Positions 54,819 to 64,000 of a stretch of DNA of 64,000 nt are shown piece by piece. The notes under the pieces are model-generated. The model had not been told where the DNA came from, ran no database searches, and saw nothing but the letters and a program-made list of their open reading frames with translations. Positions within the stretch are counted from its first letter, which is position 1; each line of letters begins with the position of its first letter. The translations under genes and the position numbers were made by a program. The DNA lies in contig BDIU01000004.1 in NCBI GenBank assembly GCA_002118135.1, positions 370,348-434,347 of the forward strand. The letters are read 5' to 3'. The DNA comes from Trebouxia sp. TZW2008 (lineage: Eukaryota > Chlorophyta > Trebouxiophyceae > Trebouxiales > Trebouxiaceae).

Positions 54819-56123
54819 ATGGTTCGCAGCATCATTGCCCCTACATACTTCTATCCGGGAGGCACCAGCAACGGATGGAGCCGAGTCGTCATGGCAGCAG
54901 CTTATGTGCACGCAGTATTGCTGAACCCGAATAGCGGGCCTGGTTCGCAGCAGGAGCAAGTTTTTGTTGATATAGTACACTCAAGCCAGGCAGCAGGCAT
55001 GAAGGTCCTGGGTTACGTAGACTCTGCATACGGTACTCGCAATGTGCAAGACATGGCACAGGAGTTTTACGTGTACAGCACCTGGTATGGAGTGGATGGC
55101 TTCTTCATTGACGATATGTACACCGCAGGTAAGCTGTGACCTGTACTTGTTATGTGAAAACAAGCACCATAGTCAAAACAATTTGAGAAGTTGTCCCCAT
55201 GCAGACGAGAGCAAGGTGTCCTTCTACCAGCAGGTTCACGACCTCGCGAAGAACAGCTCGCTGTACACTCGCGACACTGTGGCCAACACCCAACTGATCT
55301 TCAACCCTGGAGAGTCAGATGTTCCAGAGGCCTACATACCATATGCCGACACCTTTGTCACCTTTGAAGGCACTGCAGACAGCTATCAGAGCTTCCAGCC
55401 AGCCGCATACACCAACAACTATGATACCTCAAAGTTCTGGCATATTGTGCACACTTGCGAAACCAGTGCTGCTGTTAATGCCACCCTGCTACAGTTCAAT
55501 TCGCAGCATGCAGAGTTCCTCTACTTGACAGACCTCATTGAGCCCAACCCTTACAGTGACTTGCCCAGCACAGACGTCTGGGCGCAGGAGTTGGCATACA
55601 TGAGCAACAATACGTGAGTATGCCCAAACCCTGTTGCCCACAGTCAAGTCAACCATCACAGAAGCTTATGAAGTGACAGTGTGGCTGCCAGCTGTGATTG
55701 CATGTGTCTGGCAAGCCCATTGACTCATCATTTACTGGTCCAGCACTCTTCTGGGAGAAGTGCAGGGTTCAACCAGCTTTGAAATGCTGCACACACTGCT
55801 TGCATGATCACGCAGCCCTAGCCCATAAGATTGCGCTTATGTGCTGTGGTCAAGCCTACAAATGCACAATACGGTTGCTTGTCAAAGGTTGTCTGTCTGC
55901 ATTGCCAGCCCAAGGTCCTTAAGCGCCTTTCACGTCATTCACACCATCAACAAATGTGCTCAGAGCATTGTCAAGCTTATGCAATTGTGACTGCAGCTTG
56001 CTGTTTGTCTGCAGGGCTAACACCACCTCAGGCGCTTCAAGCTGGCAGAGCATGACCAAAGCAAAGCATGCAGCTGTGGCATGGGCATTGATGATGGTTG
56101 CACTGTACTCATTGATTTGTTAG
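54819..56123 (+). CDS. Spherulin-4-like (spherulation-specific family 4) protein, 275 aa
   Basis: Secreted or surface glycohydrolase-like TIM-barrel family known from slime moulds, fungi and bacteria. Exons: 54819-55128, 55205-55613, 56015-56123; phases 1 and 2 agree. Motifs: IIAPTYFYPGG at the very start, MKVLGYVDSAYGTR, WYGVDGFFIDDMY, FNPGESDVPEAY, DTFVTFEG, FWHIVHTC, FLYLTDL, then a Ser/Thr-rich stretch and a hydrophobic tail (AVAWALMMVALYSLIC) typical of a GPI-anchor signal or a tail anchor. The called start gives no signal peptide. A frame at 54722-54805 (MRPTNVASITEFVVFAVLAV) looks like one but ends at a stop just before ATG 54819 and is in another frame. A frameshift, an assembly error or an unrecognised splice is possible. 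Confidence 0.85.
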
Positions 56124-56765
56124 CTGTTTATCTGATGGCTTCTATTTGATGTACCGACGGCAAAATTCATACGCTGTACCCAGCCAGGCCCCTAGGCCTG
56201 CCAGCTTGCAGTTTTGTCACCGCTTGCTTTTGTACTCTAATGTTTCTTGCTTGGGTCAAACAGCAACCGCCCTCCTTTGGTATACTGCTAGACATTCGCT
56301 TCGGGCAAATGGTGGCAAACTGCCATAGCAGTGTATCGTGTCTCACTTGCTTCAAGAAGTTGTTACATTAGCAGTGCACTCTGTATGGGATTGCAGCATT
56401 GCTGGCGCATGCTGCTTTCTGCATGCGGGACGCATTATCAGATGAATGTGCATGGCAGTGTTGATGCACAACATCTGGAAGCTTCTTGAGACATACAAGC
56501 ATTACTTACAATTGCTACCTGCATGCATGACTTCGCAGTCAACATGCTGCAGGCGATGAGGGTAGTGTGGTGCTGTGTAGGGTAGATCGTGCACATGGCT
56601 ATCTCACAGCGCATCAAGGTGCAGTCTACCTTGTGATGTGCTGTGTCAGCACTGTGATGCAGCAGGCGGTGTGCTCATAGCTCAACACTGCTGTACCGTT
56701 CAGTACTGTTCAAGACAAGTCAGGAGCAACACAATTTGCTCTGACGTGACATATTTGACTCACGC
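56124..56765. other. Convergent intergenic region
   Basis: Between the ends of the spherulin-4-like gene (+) and the LPA1-like gene (-). No other feature was recognised. Confidence 0.4.
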
Positions 56766-59700
56766 TCAAATGCGGCCATCAAAAGCATCGAAAAAGCCCC
56801 CCCACGCACCATCGCCTGCATAACAGCAGACTCAATCAGCAGCAGTAGGCAATTCATATGTGATCATGCATACATTGCGTCAGGTTTGCCAAGTGACCAA
56901 AGCGATTTGCATGATGATGACGACAATGTCAAGGCAGCGCGCTGAAATAGCTGCTGTGTGAGCAGCACGCTCCCACAAACAACAGAATCAGGGCCATTGT
57001 AAGCACAATTGGGTGCTGCAGCACAAGAGCCCTGACATGGAGTGACGAGCATCTTTTGACAGGGCACGCCAGTGCTGGTGAAAGTGCTTGCAACCTGTGA
57101 TGCAACCATACTGGAGAAACTTTCAGTTTGTTCAGCAAGCAGGTTATTGCCAGGTCAGAGGGGCTTGCTTCGATGGAGCAGAAACACATTTGCACCAAGT
57201 CAGCAGGGGTAGTTTCGATGAAGCAGAATGGAGAAGAAGGGTACCTGAGACAAGCGGCAAGGCGACCTGCCCAGACAGATGTCTGTAGGCTTTTGCTGAT
57301 TCAGCAAGTGCAGCATGCCAAACCAAGTTGAGAAAGTATAGCAAGTAGGAGAAGCATGATACCTGAGACAGGCGGCAGAGCCACAGATAGGCGGTCCCAA
57401 GGTGGGCTGCCCACCCCTGACCCCCGCACCCTCCCGTCCATTCTCAGACTGACGTACAGCCCCTTCTCTGGCTGTTTGCCGGCTGTCTTCATTTGCTCAT
57501 TGAACCATTCTGCCCATTCACCCTGCCGCAGGGCAATAGCTTTCCACCTGCACAAGGAAGATGCTTTTGAGGGTGATGCAGAGGATGGGAAGCTGCTAAT
57601 CGCACTCTGGACATGCCTTTTGAATCACAGCAGCAGCAGCACAGGCACATGCTCAGCCATGTGTATGCACTGCTCACACCCTCAGATACTGATGGCATTT
57701 CTGATGGACTGCATACCATGTAAAATACATCACTGATGCTATAAGCAAATTTGTGAAACTCTTCGTTGTATTTGGAGACAATACAACGACCCTCTTGACA
57801 TTGCCTGTATGCTTTCCCCGTGTTGGGGCTTTGAGACAGTAAGAAGTGATCGATCAATCGACCGATCAGCAATGAGGTCTACGGATCTTTACTGACTTCA
57901 GCAGAAGAAGTGCTGTACACAAAGAAGTTCAGAACAAGTGTCAGAGCCTGTTGCGTGCACATGCCATCAAGTATGACATGCATGCATAGCTGGAGCAGGC
58001 AGGACCATCTCTGGCACTTGTGCACAAAGCTCTTGCTGCAAAGCACCAGTGCAGCCAGTGTGTCGATTGCAGTAGGACTCACTTGAGGTCTTCCTTTTCC
58101 AGCTGATTCTGCTTGTCCTTCTCAGCATTGCTGTCTTCAAAGATGGGCAAGGGAACAACGAGCACGCCTCGCTCCACAAGCGGTTCTCGGAACTCCTCAG
58201 CTTTGGTGAGTGACTCTTGCACCTGATCTGATGAGCCTGCTACAATGACCTGCATGAACCATACATGCTTATATTGCTCATCATTACTGTCTTAGAGACT
58301 GAAGGGGAGCGCATACTGACAGTGTCAAGCTATGTTAGCATCTTGTAAAAATGTTTATGATGACTGCAGAGTAGAGGCTTCGCTAAGAGACAGAACATGT
58401 CCATCATAAACATGACATGCTTGAAAATGTGAATGACACAGTCACATGCAGGCCTGATCCACTGCTTGCTCGCAGGCTGACGAGCAACACAAATGCAATC
58501 AGCATGTATATAAGGAGATCAAAATGTTGAACAACATGACAATGACTTGAATCAACCAGACATGCTTATAGACACATTCGCATAAAAGCCTTGCTCATTG
58601 CTTGACCCGTAGGCTGACAAACTACACAACCACAATCAGCATGAGTAGAGGGAGGTCAGCAGGCTGACAGCCAGTACGACTGCAATCGCAGCATATGCAC
58701 AAAGTGGTGAACTATGTGACAGTGTGTCTGCTGTCATAAGCAGGCTCTGTAGTAGATGCAGCAGTCTGTCTTACCACGCGTGCAAACTGTCTCAGCTGTG
58801 CTAGGCGCAGCGTTTTCTTGTTTGCTAGCTCTATCTGCAGGCTGCCTAACGTCTCTTCCCGTGTCATTCGCGCTATCTGCTTATCTCGGGCATCCAAGTC
58901 TCGCTTGAGCAGAAAGCCAAAGATAGCAATACCTACTGCATCAATGCCCAGACCCTGCACAGTCCCACGCACAGTATTTTGATGGCAGTGAAGTGATCTC
59001 TCTTGAAGCAACTGCTTTGCTTCCAACAAATTTGTCCGGGCAACGACTTGTCCTTGGTAAAAGACATCAATGCAGTCAGAATGCAGAGATTGGTTCCTCA
59101 GTTGCATATTTCTTGCATCGAGAATGTTTGTATGGGGGTTCTTATAAAGAGAAAACACTTTGCAGTTCATTGGTGTCTGCGCTCTGCATAGCCTTGATGA
59201 TTGATAGGCATGAATAACAGCTGCTTGAGTGCAGAATGGGATATGGAATGACTTGCCTGAGCTACATCTTGCACTGGAAGGTGTTTTGGAGCGTTTGCTA
59301 GCGCTGCAACCAGCTGTGTTGACCCTATCACAAAAGCGACGCCCGCACTGAGGACCTGAAACCCAAACAAGACGATGCGCAAAGACCTGCACATGTGCAC
59401 AAGATGAGAACACTTTGGAGCTTAAGGCAATCACAGGGCAACCACATCGCAGCCACGTACCTGAAAGGTGCTTCTGCTTCACTGCGCAGCCCAAGCCCAC
59501 GCTTGTCCAGTGGACTACAGCAGCGTCAATGTGTCAGTCCAATCAATCATGTCGCATTGGTGCGAGCCCATGCTGGAGCTCTCGTGCTTGACACATGTAC
59601 CTGTCCTGACCTGTACGGCAGTGGCTCCGAGTCTGGTTTGGCCGCGACAGTGCAGGTGCGCCTTGTGCACCAATCTTTGCGAGAAGGGATCACAGGTCTG

Positions 59701-59813
59701 AAGGCTTGCCGCGACCTTGTGAGAGGATGTAACATGACATGCGGTGCCGCAACACTGGGTGTTATCAAGCCAGTCGTGTGGCCGCATTGTAGCTGGCAGG
59801 ATGATATGCGCAT
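56766..59813 (-). CDS. LPA1/REP27-like photosystem II assembly protein (DUF3493), 322 aa
   Basis: Probable thylakoid membrane factor for PSII assembly or repair. Minus-strand exons: 59813-59611, 59514-59461, 59386-59257, 58954-58775, 58249-58083, 57547-57363, 56815-56766; phases agree. The first ~60 residues are basic and Ser/Thr-rich, as a chloroplast transit peptide. Family blocks: LDKRGLGLRSEAEAPFR, membrane segment 1 (VLSAGVAFVIGSTQLVAAL), membrane segment 2 (IDAVGIAIFGFLL), RDLDARDKQIARMTREETLG, LRLAQLRQFARV, VIVAGSSDQVQESLTKAEEF, GVLVVPLPIF, EWAEWFNEQ, LYVSLRMDGRVRGSGVG, and the end GDGAWGGFFDAFDGRI. The N-terminal TPR repeats of LPA1/REP27 are missing, so it resembles the shorter LPA1-like paralogs of plants. 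Exon 3 uses a GC donor (GCAAGT). Confidence 0.87.
57235..57310 (-). repeat. Donor-side shadow of LPA1-like exon 6
   Basis: The exon 6 end (minus strand GCCTGTCTCAG|GTATCA at 57363) is copied near 57250 as GCTTGTCTCAG|GTACCC, with preceding text ATCTGTCTGGGCAGGTCGCC mirroring the true codons. The donor is intact. Confidence 0.8.
58430..58720. repeat. ~130-bp tandem duplication in LPA1-like intron 4
   Basis: Two units share CACTGCTTGCTCGCAGGCTG or CATTGCTTGACCCGTAGGCT, then GCAATCAGCATG or ACAATCAGCATG. They are non-coding. Confidence 0.7.
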
Positions 59814-60118
59814 AGCCACTTTCCAATACAGCAACACTTGAACAACGAGTTACGAGTGATGGATGCGCGGTTGCGCAACACAACGAAATTACTCGATGTA
59901 CAACGATGTCAGGCGCTAGTATGGACGAAACGCGTCGAGTAAAGTCAAACGCTGTGACCACACAAAAAAGCTAGTGATCTGACCTTCCAAGAAGAAGAGC
60001 GGTGTGTGTCCTCCAAAAGTTACTAACATGCGAGCACATCATGACGTGATATGACTAAACCGTTCACCTCGCATTCAGCTTGCAAGTCTGGCTTGCAGTT
60101 GAGGGTCGCGCGCTTTAG
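59814..60118. promoter_or_regulatory. Divergent promoter region, LPA1-like / SET gene
   Basis: 305 bp between the start codons of two probable plastid proteins transcribed in opposite directions. No motif was identified. Confidence 0.5.
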
Positions 60119-63100
60119 ATGCAACAGGTCAGCCGACCCAGTACTTTCTTATTGGGCAGCGTGCATCACCCAGCTGCAGGAACACGGCATCCCCAACACG
60201 TCGAGCCGTGCGTCGTTAGTAGTGAAAAGCGAAAAGCACGTCTTCTGCAAAGAGTCGCTGCGAAAGTATGTCGCTCGAATGCGAGATTCGTCATCACACG
60301 CAGGTGCACGGCATCAGACACTGTACAAGCCGACTATATATCGTTACCCTGCACGGCGTCCGATAACGTACGAGTCGGCCCAACACCTTTCGGTAGAGGG
60401 TTGCTGACTAGCCGAGATCTGTCGACGAACGAACGGCTGCTGTCGGTGCCTTTTGATCAGCTGCTGCTGCTGCCACCGAGCCAAGTCAACCTGTCAACCA
60501 ACAAATTTTACAGCAAATACTTCAAAAAGCATGGTGTTCTGCCAGACCAACTCCTCAAGTTCATCACACAAGGTCATCTTCCCCAGCCGCTTCTCAAAAG
60601 ATTATTGCACACCTTGCAGATAGTCGGAGGACTCAATGCTGCACATCAACCATTGCCAAATCTGCAGGAACTGACAATTGGGAAGTGCGTATGATGGCAT
60701 GGCTGCTATGGCTTACCAAGCACGGCAATCACTTTTGGAGGCAATACATCAACAGCTTGCCCAAGGCAAGCACGCTACACATCTGCTGTAGCCTGTTCCT
60801 GCTGCTTTCTTGCACTGTACTTTGTCGCATCAGCGTGTTGAGCTTGGTAGGGATCCTGTGTATGTTTTTCCTGTCAGCATCAGCATCTTTGCCATTCAGA
60901 CACAATTTCTTACCACAAAGCAGAAGCGTCATCAACCAGTGTGGTCATTGTGCTGACATGAGATGTGACTGTGACAATTGTAAGTAAAGGTATGACTCAT
61001 TCATATGCCATGCAGGAACATGACATGACATGCTTATTAAACTACTCACCAGCCGAGCAGTCTGAGTTGCAATTGCCATGGCTGATTGAGGCAGCTGAAA
61101 CTCACCACAAGATGGCTTTGGACCTGCACAAAAGCCATTTCAGCAGCCAAACAGGCTGCCTCAAAAGCTTAGAGCTGACAGACAATCCCCAAGATACTCT
61201 GTGGGCGATGTCTACTGTGTTCTGCAGATCTTTCTTTGACAGGGTATGCTGACTTGAGCCTTCTTCTTCAATGATTTATGAAAAGCACTGCTTTGTAGCA
61301 TTGTATCATAATGTCCACCTGCTAGTGCCAGCGTTTTTGCAGCTTCTTATGTCATACCTGAGCCTCGCCAATTGACTTCAAGCCTAACTGTTGCAAAGCA
61401 AGTGAAACTGTCTGCTGTGCATATTGCCCACAATTCAAAAGTTACTGCAGTGCCACAGCAGCGACATGATGAGCACTGCTGACTAAACACCCGCAGGTGG
61501 GCGATAGAGATGATGCAGCTTTGATGGTACCTTTCGCAGACTTGGCAAACCATTCTTTTTGGCCAAACTCACAGTACGCTTTGCAAAAGACACAAGGCGT
61601 TTTTGAGCTCAGGACCCTTCGTGACATACCATCTGGCGATCACATCTGCATCAGCTATGGCAAGAGTAAAACAAATGCACATCTCATGGCAAATTATGGC
61701 TTTGTTGTGCCTGGCAACCCAAATGATCAGCTAGACTTTGAGACAGATACTGATGACACACCAAGGCTGCTGGCTGGGCCTCTGTTGAAGGCCCTAGGAC
61801 TGCTGGAGTATCAAGAATGGCTGTTGAGTAACAAGGTAAGCTGTTGTTGGCGATACAGGTAACACTCACATTTGCAGCTGCAGTGTCATAGCTGTTGTGT
61901 ATGTGGTTTTCCTTGTATGCTGTAGCTAATGCATTCACCCTGGATGAGATCTGGCTTGTCATCTTGCTGACAAGTGTGTGCAGGAGTGTCGTACTCTTGC
62001 ATGAGCGTCTGACCAAGGCCATTATGCAGTGATTGCATTGCATGACCCATACCTCAGGATGCATCTTTGTGTCCAACTGCTTATAAATTATCCAAAAATT
62101 ACCAGCACTCTACTGCAGCTGCCAAGCCATTCAGCATCAGCTTGACTTTGCTCGCAAAAGGCTTCTGTGCCCGGATCTATTCTGCATTCATGACATCACG
62201 TGTGCGATTTGTCACAGTTGCGCCAGGAAGGCATGACCCAGCAAGATGTGTCCACAGCTTGTGCAAAAGATGCAAACCTGTCTCGGACTGTGACAACAGT
62301 GCTGTCCTTGCCACTGCAAGTAACTAGGCTTGAAGGTGATGCTCTTGGCTCTTGTGCAATTCAGTCAAGCCTGTTCTTTTGTACAGTAGACGTGACGAAG
62401 GCTGATCCAGCACAAGGTGTCTTCAGCTTGTGCAAAAGACATAAACCTGTCTCGGACTGTGGCAACTGTGCTTTCCTTGCCATTGCAAGTGACTAGGCTT
62501 GAAGGTAATGAACTGCTGTTGTGCACTTCAGTCAAGCATGCTCAAATTTTGCCTTGCGAGCTGGATGCAGGGTCCTGTGCACGTTGCTGATCTTGGCACC
62601 GGCATTTGCAAGTGCGTCATCAGAAGCCCTAATGAATGCTGAGTGTTGTCATCATTACACTTTCATTGGCTCAAAAATGCTTGCTGTGGCATAGTGCAGT
62701 GTTTTGGCAGAATTTACAGCAGCCATCTGCAAGTGATGGTCTGGCATACACGCTTTCAATGAGCTTTGAGCAATCCTTCAGAGCTCAATAGATTTTGACT
62801 GGAGCCAATTCAGCACCATGTCTGTCCAGCCGCCTTGACGTCACCCTCACAAGTTGTCCAGACTTGTGTGATCAAAATTGAGATTATGTACCAAAGAAAG
62901 CGCAAGCATTCTTAGCTGTACATGCCTGCAGGTGAGTTGATGACAATGACAAGCCGCCAGGACAGACTGCATCAGCGCCAAGCAGTTGACATGCTGCAGC
63001 AGCAGTGTCAGCGCATGCTGCAAGCCTTCAGCACTGACTCAGACATAGACCAGAAGCTGCTTGCTGGTACAGAGCCGACTCCACGACATGAGCAAGCCTA

Positions 63101-63446
63101 TAGCACTGACTCAGGCAAAGATCAACAGCTGCTGGATAGAACAGCATTGACTCCCCGACGTGAGCAAGCCCATACCATTGATGCAGACAGAGATCAACAG
63201 CTGCTGGCCAATGCAGCATTGACTCCACGGCGTGAGCAAGCCTATAGCACATACTCAGACACATACCAGGAGCTGCTGACTAGTGCAACGTTGACTCCAC
63301 GGCATGAGCAAGCTATCAGAGCCCGGCTTGAGTACAAGCTGCTGATTCAAGCAGCTCAATCTGCATTGCAGACTTATGCACGATCATTGCGTGAGAAGGT
63401 CATGATAGTGCGTTCTCGTGCGCCAAAGCGCCGTCGAAGACCATGA
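60119..63446 (+). CDS. SET-domain lysine methyltransferase, Rubisco-LSMT type, 583 aa
   Basis: Probable chloroplast protein-lysine methyltransferase. Exons: 60119-60572, 60668-60765, 61016-61243, 61497-61835, 62218-62335, 62932-63446; phases 1, 0, 0, 0, 1 agree. The first ~90 residues are Arg/Ser-rich and transit-like. The split SET domain begins FGRGLLTSRDLSTNERLLSV and continues WEVRMMAWLLWLTKHGN, WRQYINSLP, MSTVFCRSFF, FADLANHSF and ISYGKSKTNAHLMANYGF. These carry the NHS and YG motifs of SET folds. The C-terminus is the Rubs-subs-bind region, ending LIQAAQSALQTYARSL and a basic RAPKRRRRP. Oddity: a 24-residue unit (YSTDSxxDQxLLxxTxLTPR and HEQA) occurs four times in a row, where LSMT proteins have one. 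The exon 2 donor is GC (AAG|GCAAGC). The ~94-bp first intron is open in frame for part of its length, which makes a single-exon reading tempting but wrong. Confidence 0.86.
62395..62508 (+). repeat. Donor-side shadow of SET gene exon 5
   Basis: A near-complete copy of exon 5 (true 62218-62335). CAKDANLSRTVTTVLSLPLQ appears as CAKDINLSRTVATVLSLPLQ, followed by VTRLE and a GTAATG donor. Two compensating indels near its start leave most of it open. The recognisable acceptor is lost. Confidence 0.9.
63020..63315 (+). repeat. Four in-frame 72-bp coding repeats in SET gene exon 6
   Basis: Units end in ACTCCACGACATGAGCAAGC-like text and encode 24 residues each (variants of YSTDS..DQ.LL..T.LTPRREQA). 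No stop or frame change occurs. The last unit joins the canonical LSMT helix (AIRARLEYKLLIQ). Confidence 0.93.
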
Positions 63447-64000
63447 CTGGGTCCGCCCATTCACACTCTTGTTAACTTGTCAAAGTTCCGCTTTAGTAGA
63501 GCCAGGGGCTGGTGTTGTCACAATTGTTTGCTGTGTATATGTAGCCCTATTTTGTTGTCCAAAACCTCACAAGCACTTTGTTCAAAGCTGTTTGGTCAAA
63601 GCCTACTAGGCTACTAGTATGAATAGCAACACAAGCGCATACACATGTCCAAATCGTGTTTGTACTCTGCTCGACTGCTGATCAGCAAGCTGGATGCAAG
63701 CACGACTTAGATATGTGTATGTGTTTGTGCTGCGCAGCATGCCCAATGCTTGGAGGTTCGTTGCTGTTTGACATACTGAGTTGACCTGCGCATGCATTGA
63801 CATGATCTCAGCTGAAGCTTGTTGTAATTTGATTTCAGCCTTATTTGGCAGTCAATCAATTTATCACTTTTACCTGGTCATGGTGAGAAAACTTTGCCGC
63901 TCAATGTTGCTTGCCTGATCAAGTCTCAAGCTCGATGTGTGACGAAGCTATGCATACCTGAGAGAAGACATACGAAGAAGCCAAGCAACTATAAGTCCCA
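63447..64000. other. 3' flank of SET gene
   Basis: Presumed 3' UTR and intergenic DNA. A TGTAA, the usual green-algal poly(A) signal, lies at 63823-63827, about 380 bases after the stop. No further gene was recognised before the window ends. Confidence 0.4.

Noticed and set aside
60572..60694. Continuous reading of the SET gene through 60694
   Set aside because: The continuous frame hits a stop, while splicing 60572 to 60668 restores the WEVRMMAWLLW block of the SET domain.

Overview
The window is nuclear DNA of a photosynthetic eukaryote, most likely a green alga of trebouxiophyte type. The evidence is intron-dense genes (about 105 exons placed by hand from splice sites and phase), GT-AG introns with TGCAG acceptors and a few GC-AG introns, Ala/Gln/Ser-rich proteins, and green-lineage families: plant-type SAC9, LPA1/REP27, a Rubisco-LSMT-like SET protein and a HOL-like methyltransferase. 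No operons, rRNA, tRNA, CRISPR array or intact transposon was seen.

Thirteen genes are supported, mostly in alternating divergent and convergent pairs. (-) 1-6883 SAC9-like phosphoinositide phosphatase, 3' end outside the window; (+) 7661-19999 TEX2/NVJ2-like PH+SMP lipid-transfer protein; (+) 20786-22233 BTB/T1 protein; (-) 22988-32584 giant coiled-coil protein (1795 aa); (+) 32914-34128 COP9 signalosome subunit CSN8; (+) 34709-37943 BTB-PHR protein; (-) 38494-41246 uroporphyrinogen-III C-methyltransferase; (+) 41380-44481 MAF1, the RNA polymerase III repressor; (-) 44879-47326 HOL/TPMT-like thiol or halide methyltransferase; (+) 47811-54123 second coiled-coil protein; (+) 54819-56123 spherulin-4-like protein with a hydrophobic tail; (-) 56766-59813 LPA1/REP27-like thylakoid assembly factor; (+) 60119-63446 SET-domain lysine methyltransferase. 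Reading phase is conserved across every junction given, so the models are internally consistent, although no transcript data were available.

The most unusual signal is not a gene. Beside a large share of the splice junctions, the adjoining intron carries one to about eleven diverged tandem copies of the junction itself: the end of the intron plus the first codons of the exon (acceptor type), or the last codons plus the donor (donor type). I call these splice-junction shadows. They occur in at least nine of the thirteen genes, often keep a usable AG or GT and an open frame, and in at least one array become more diverged with distance from the real exon. One copy is inverted. In the SET gene, repeat expansion lies within coding sequence (four 24-residue repeats). 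This looks like a local, recurrent duplication process centred on exon edges that enlarges introns and creates decoy or alternative splice sites.

Functionally the genes look like ordinary housekeeping neighbours: membrane-contact and phosphoinositide metabolism, chloroplast biogenesis, tetrapyrrole/sirohaem synthesis, ubiquitin-pathway control and Pol III control. There is no shared pathway. The only tight physical link is a 133-bp divergent promoter between the SUMT and MAF1 genes.
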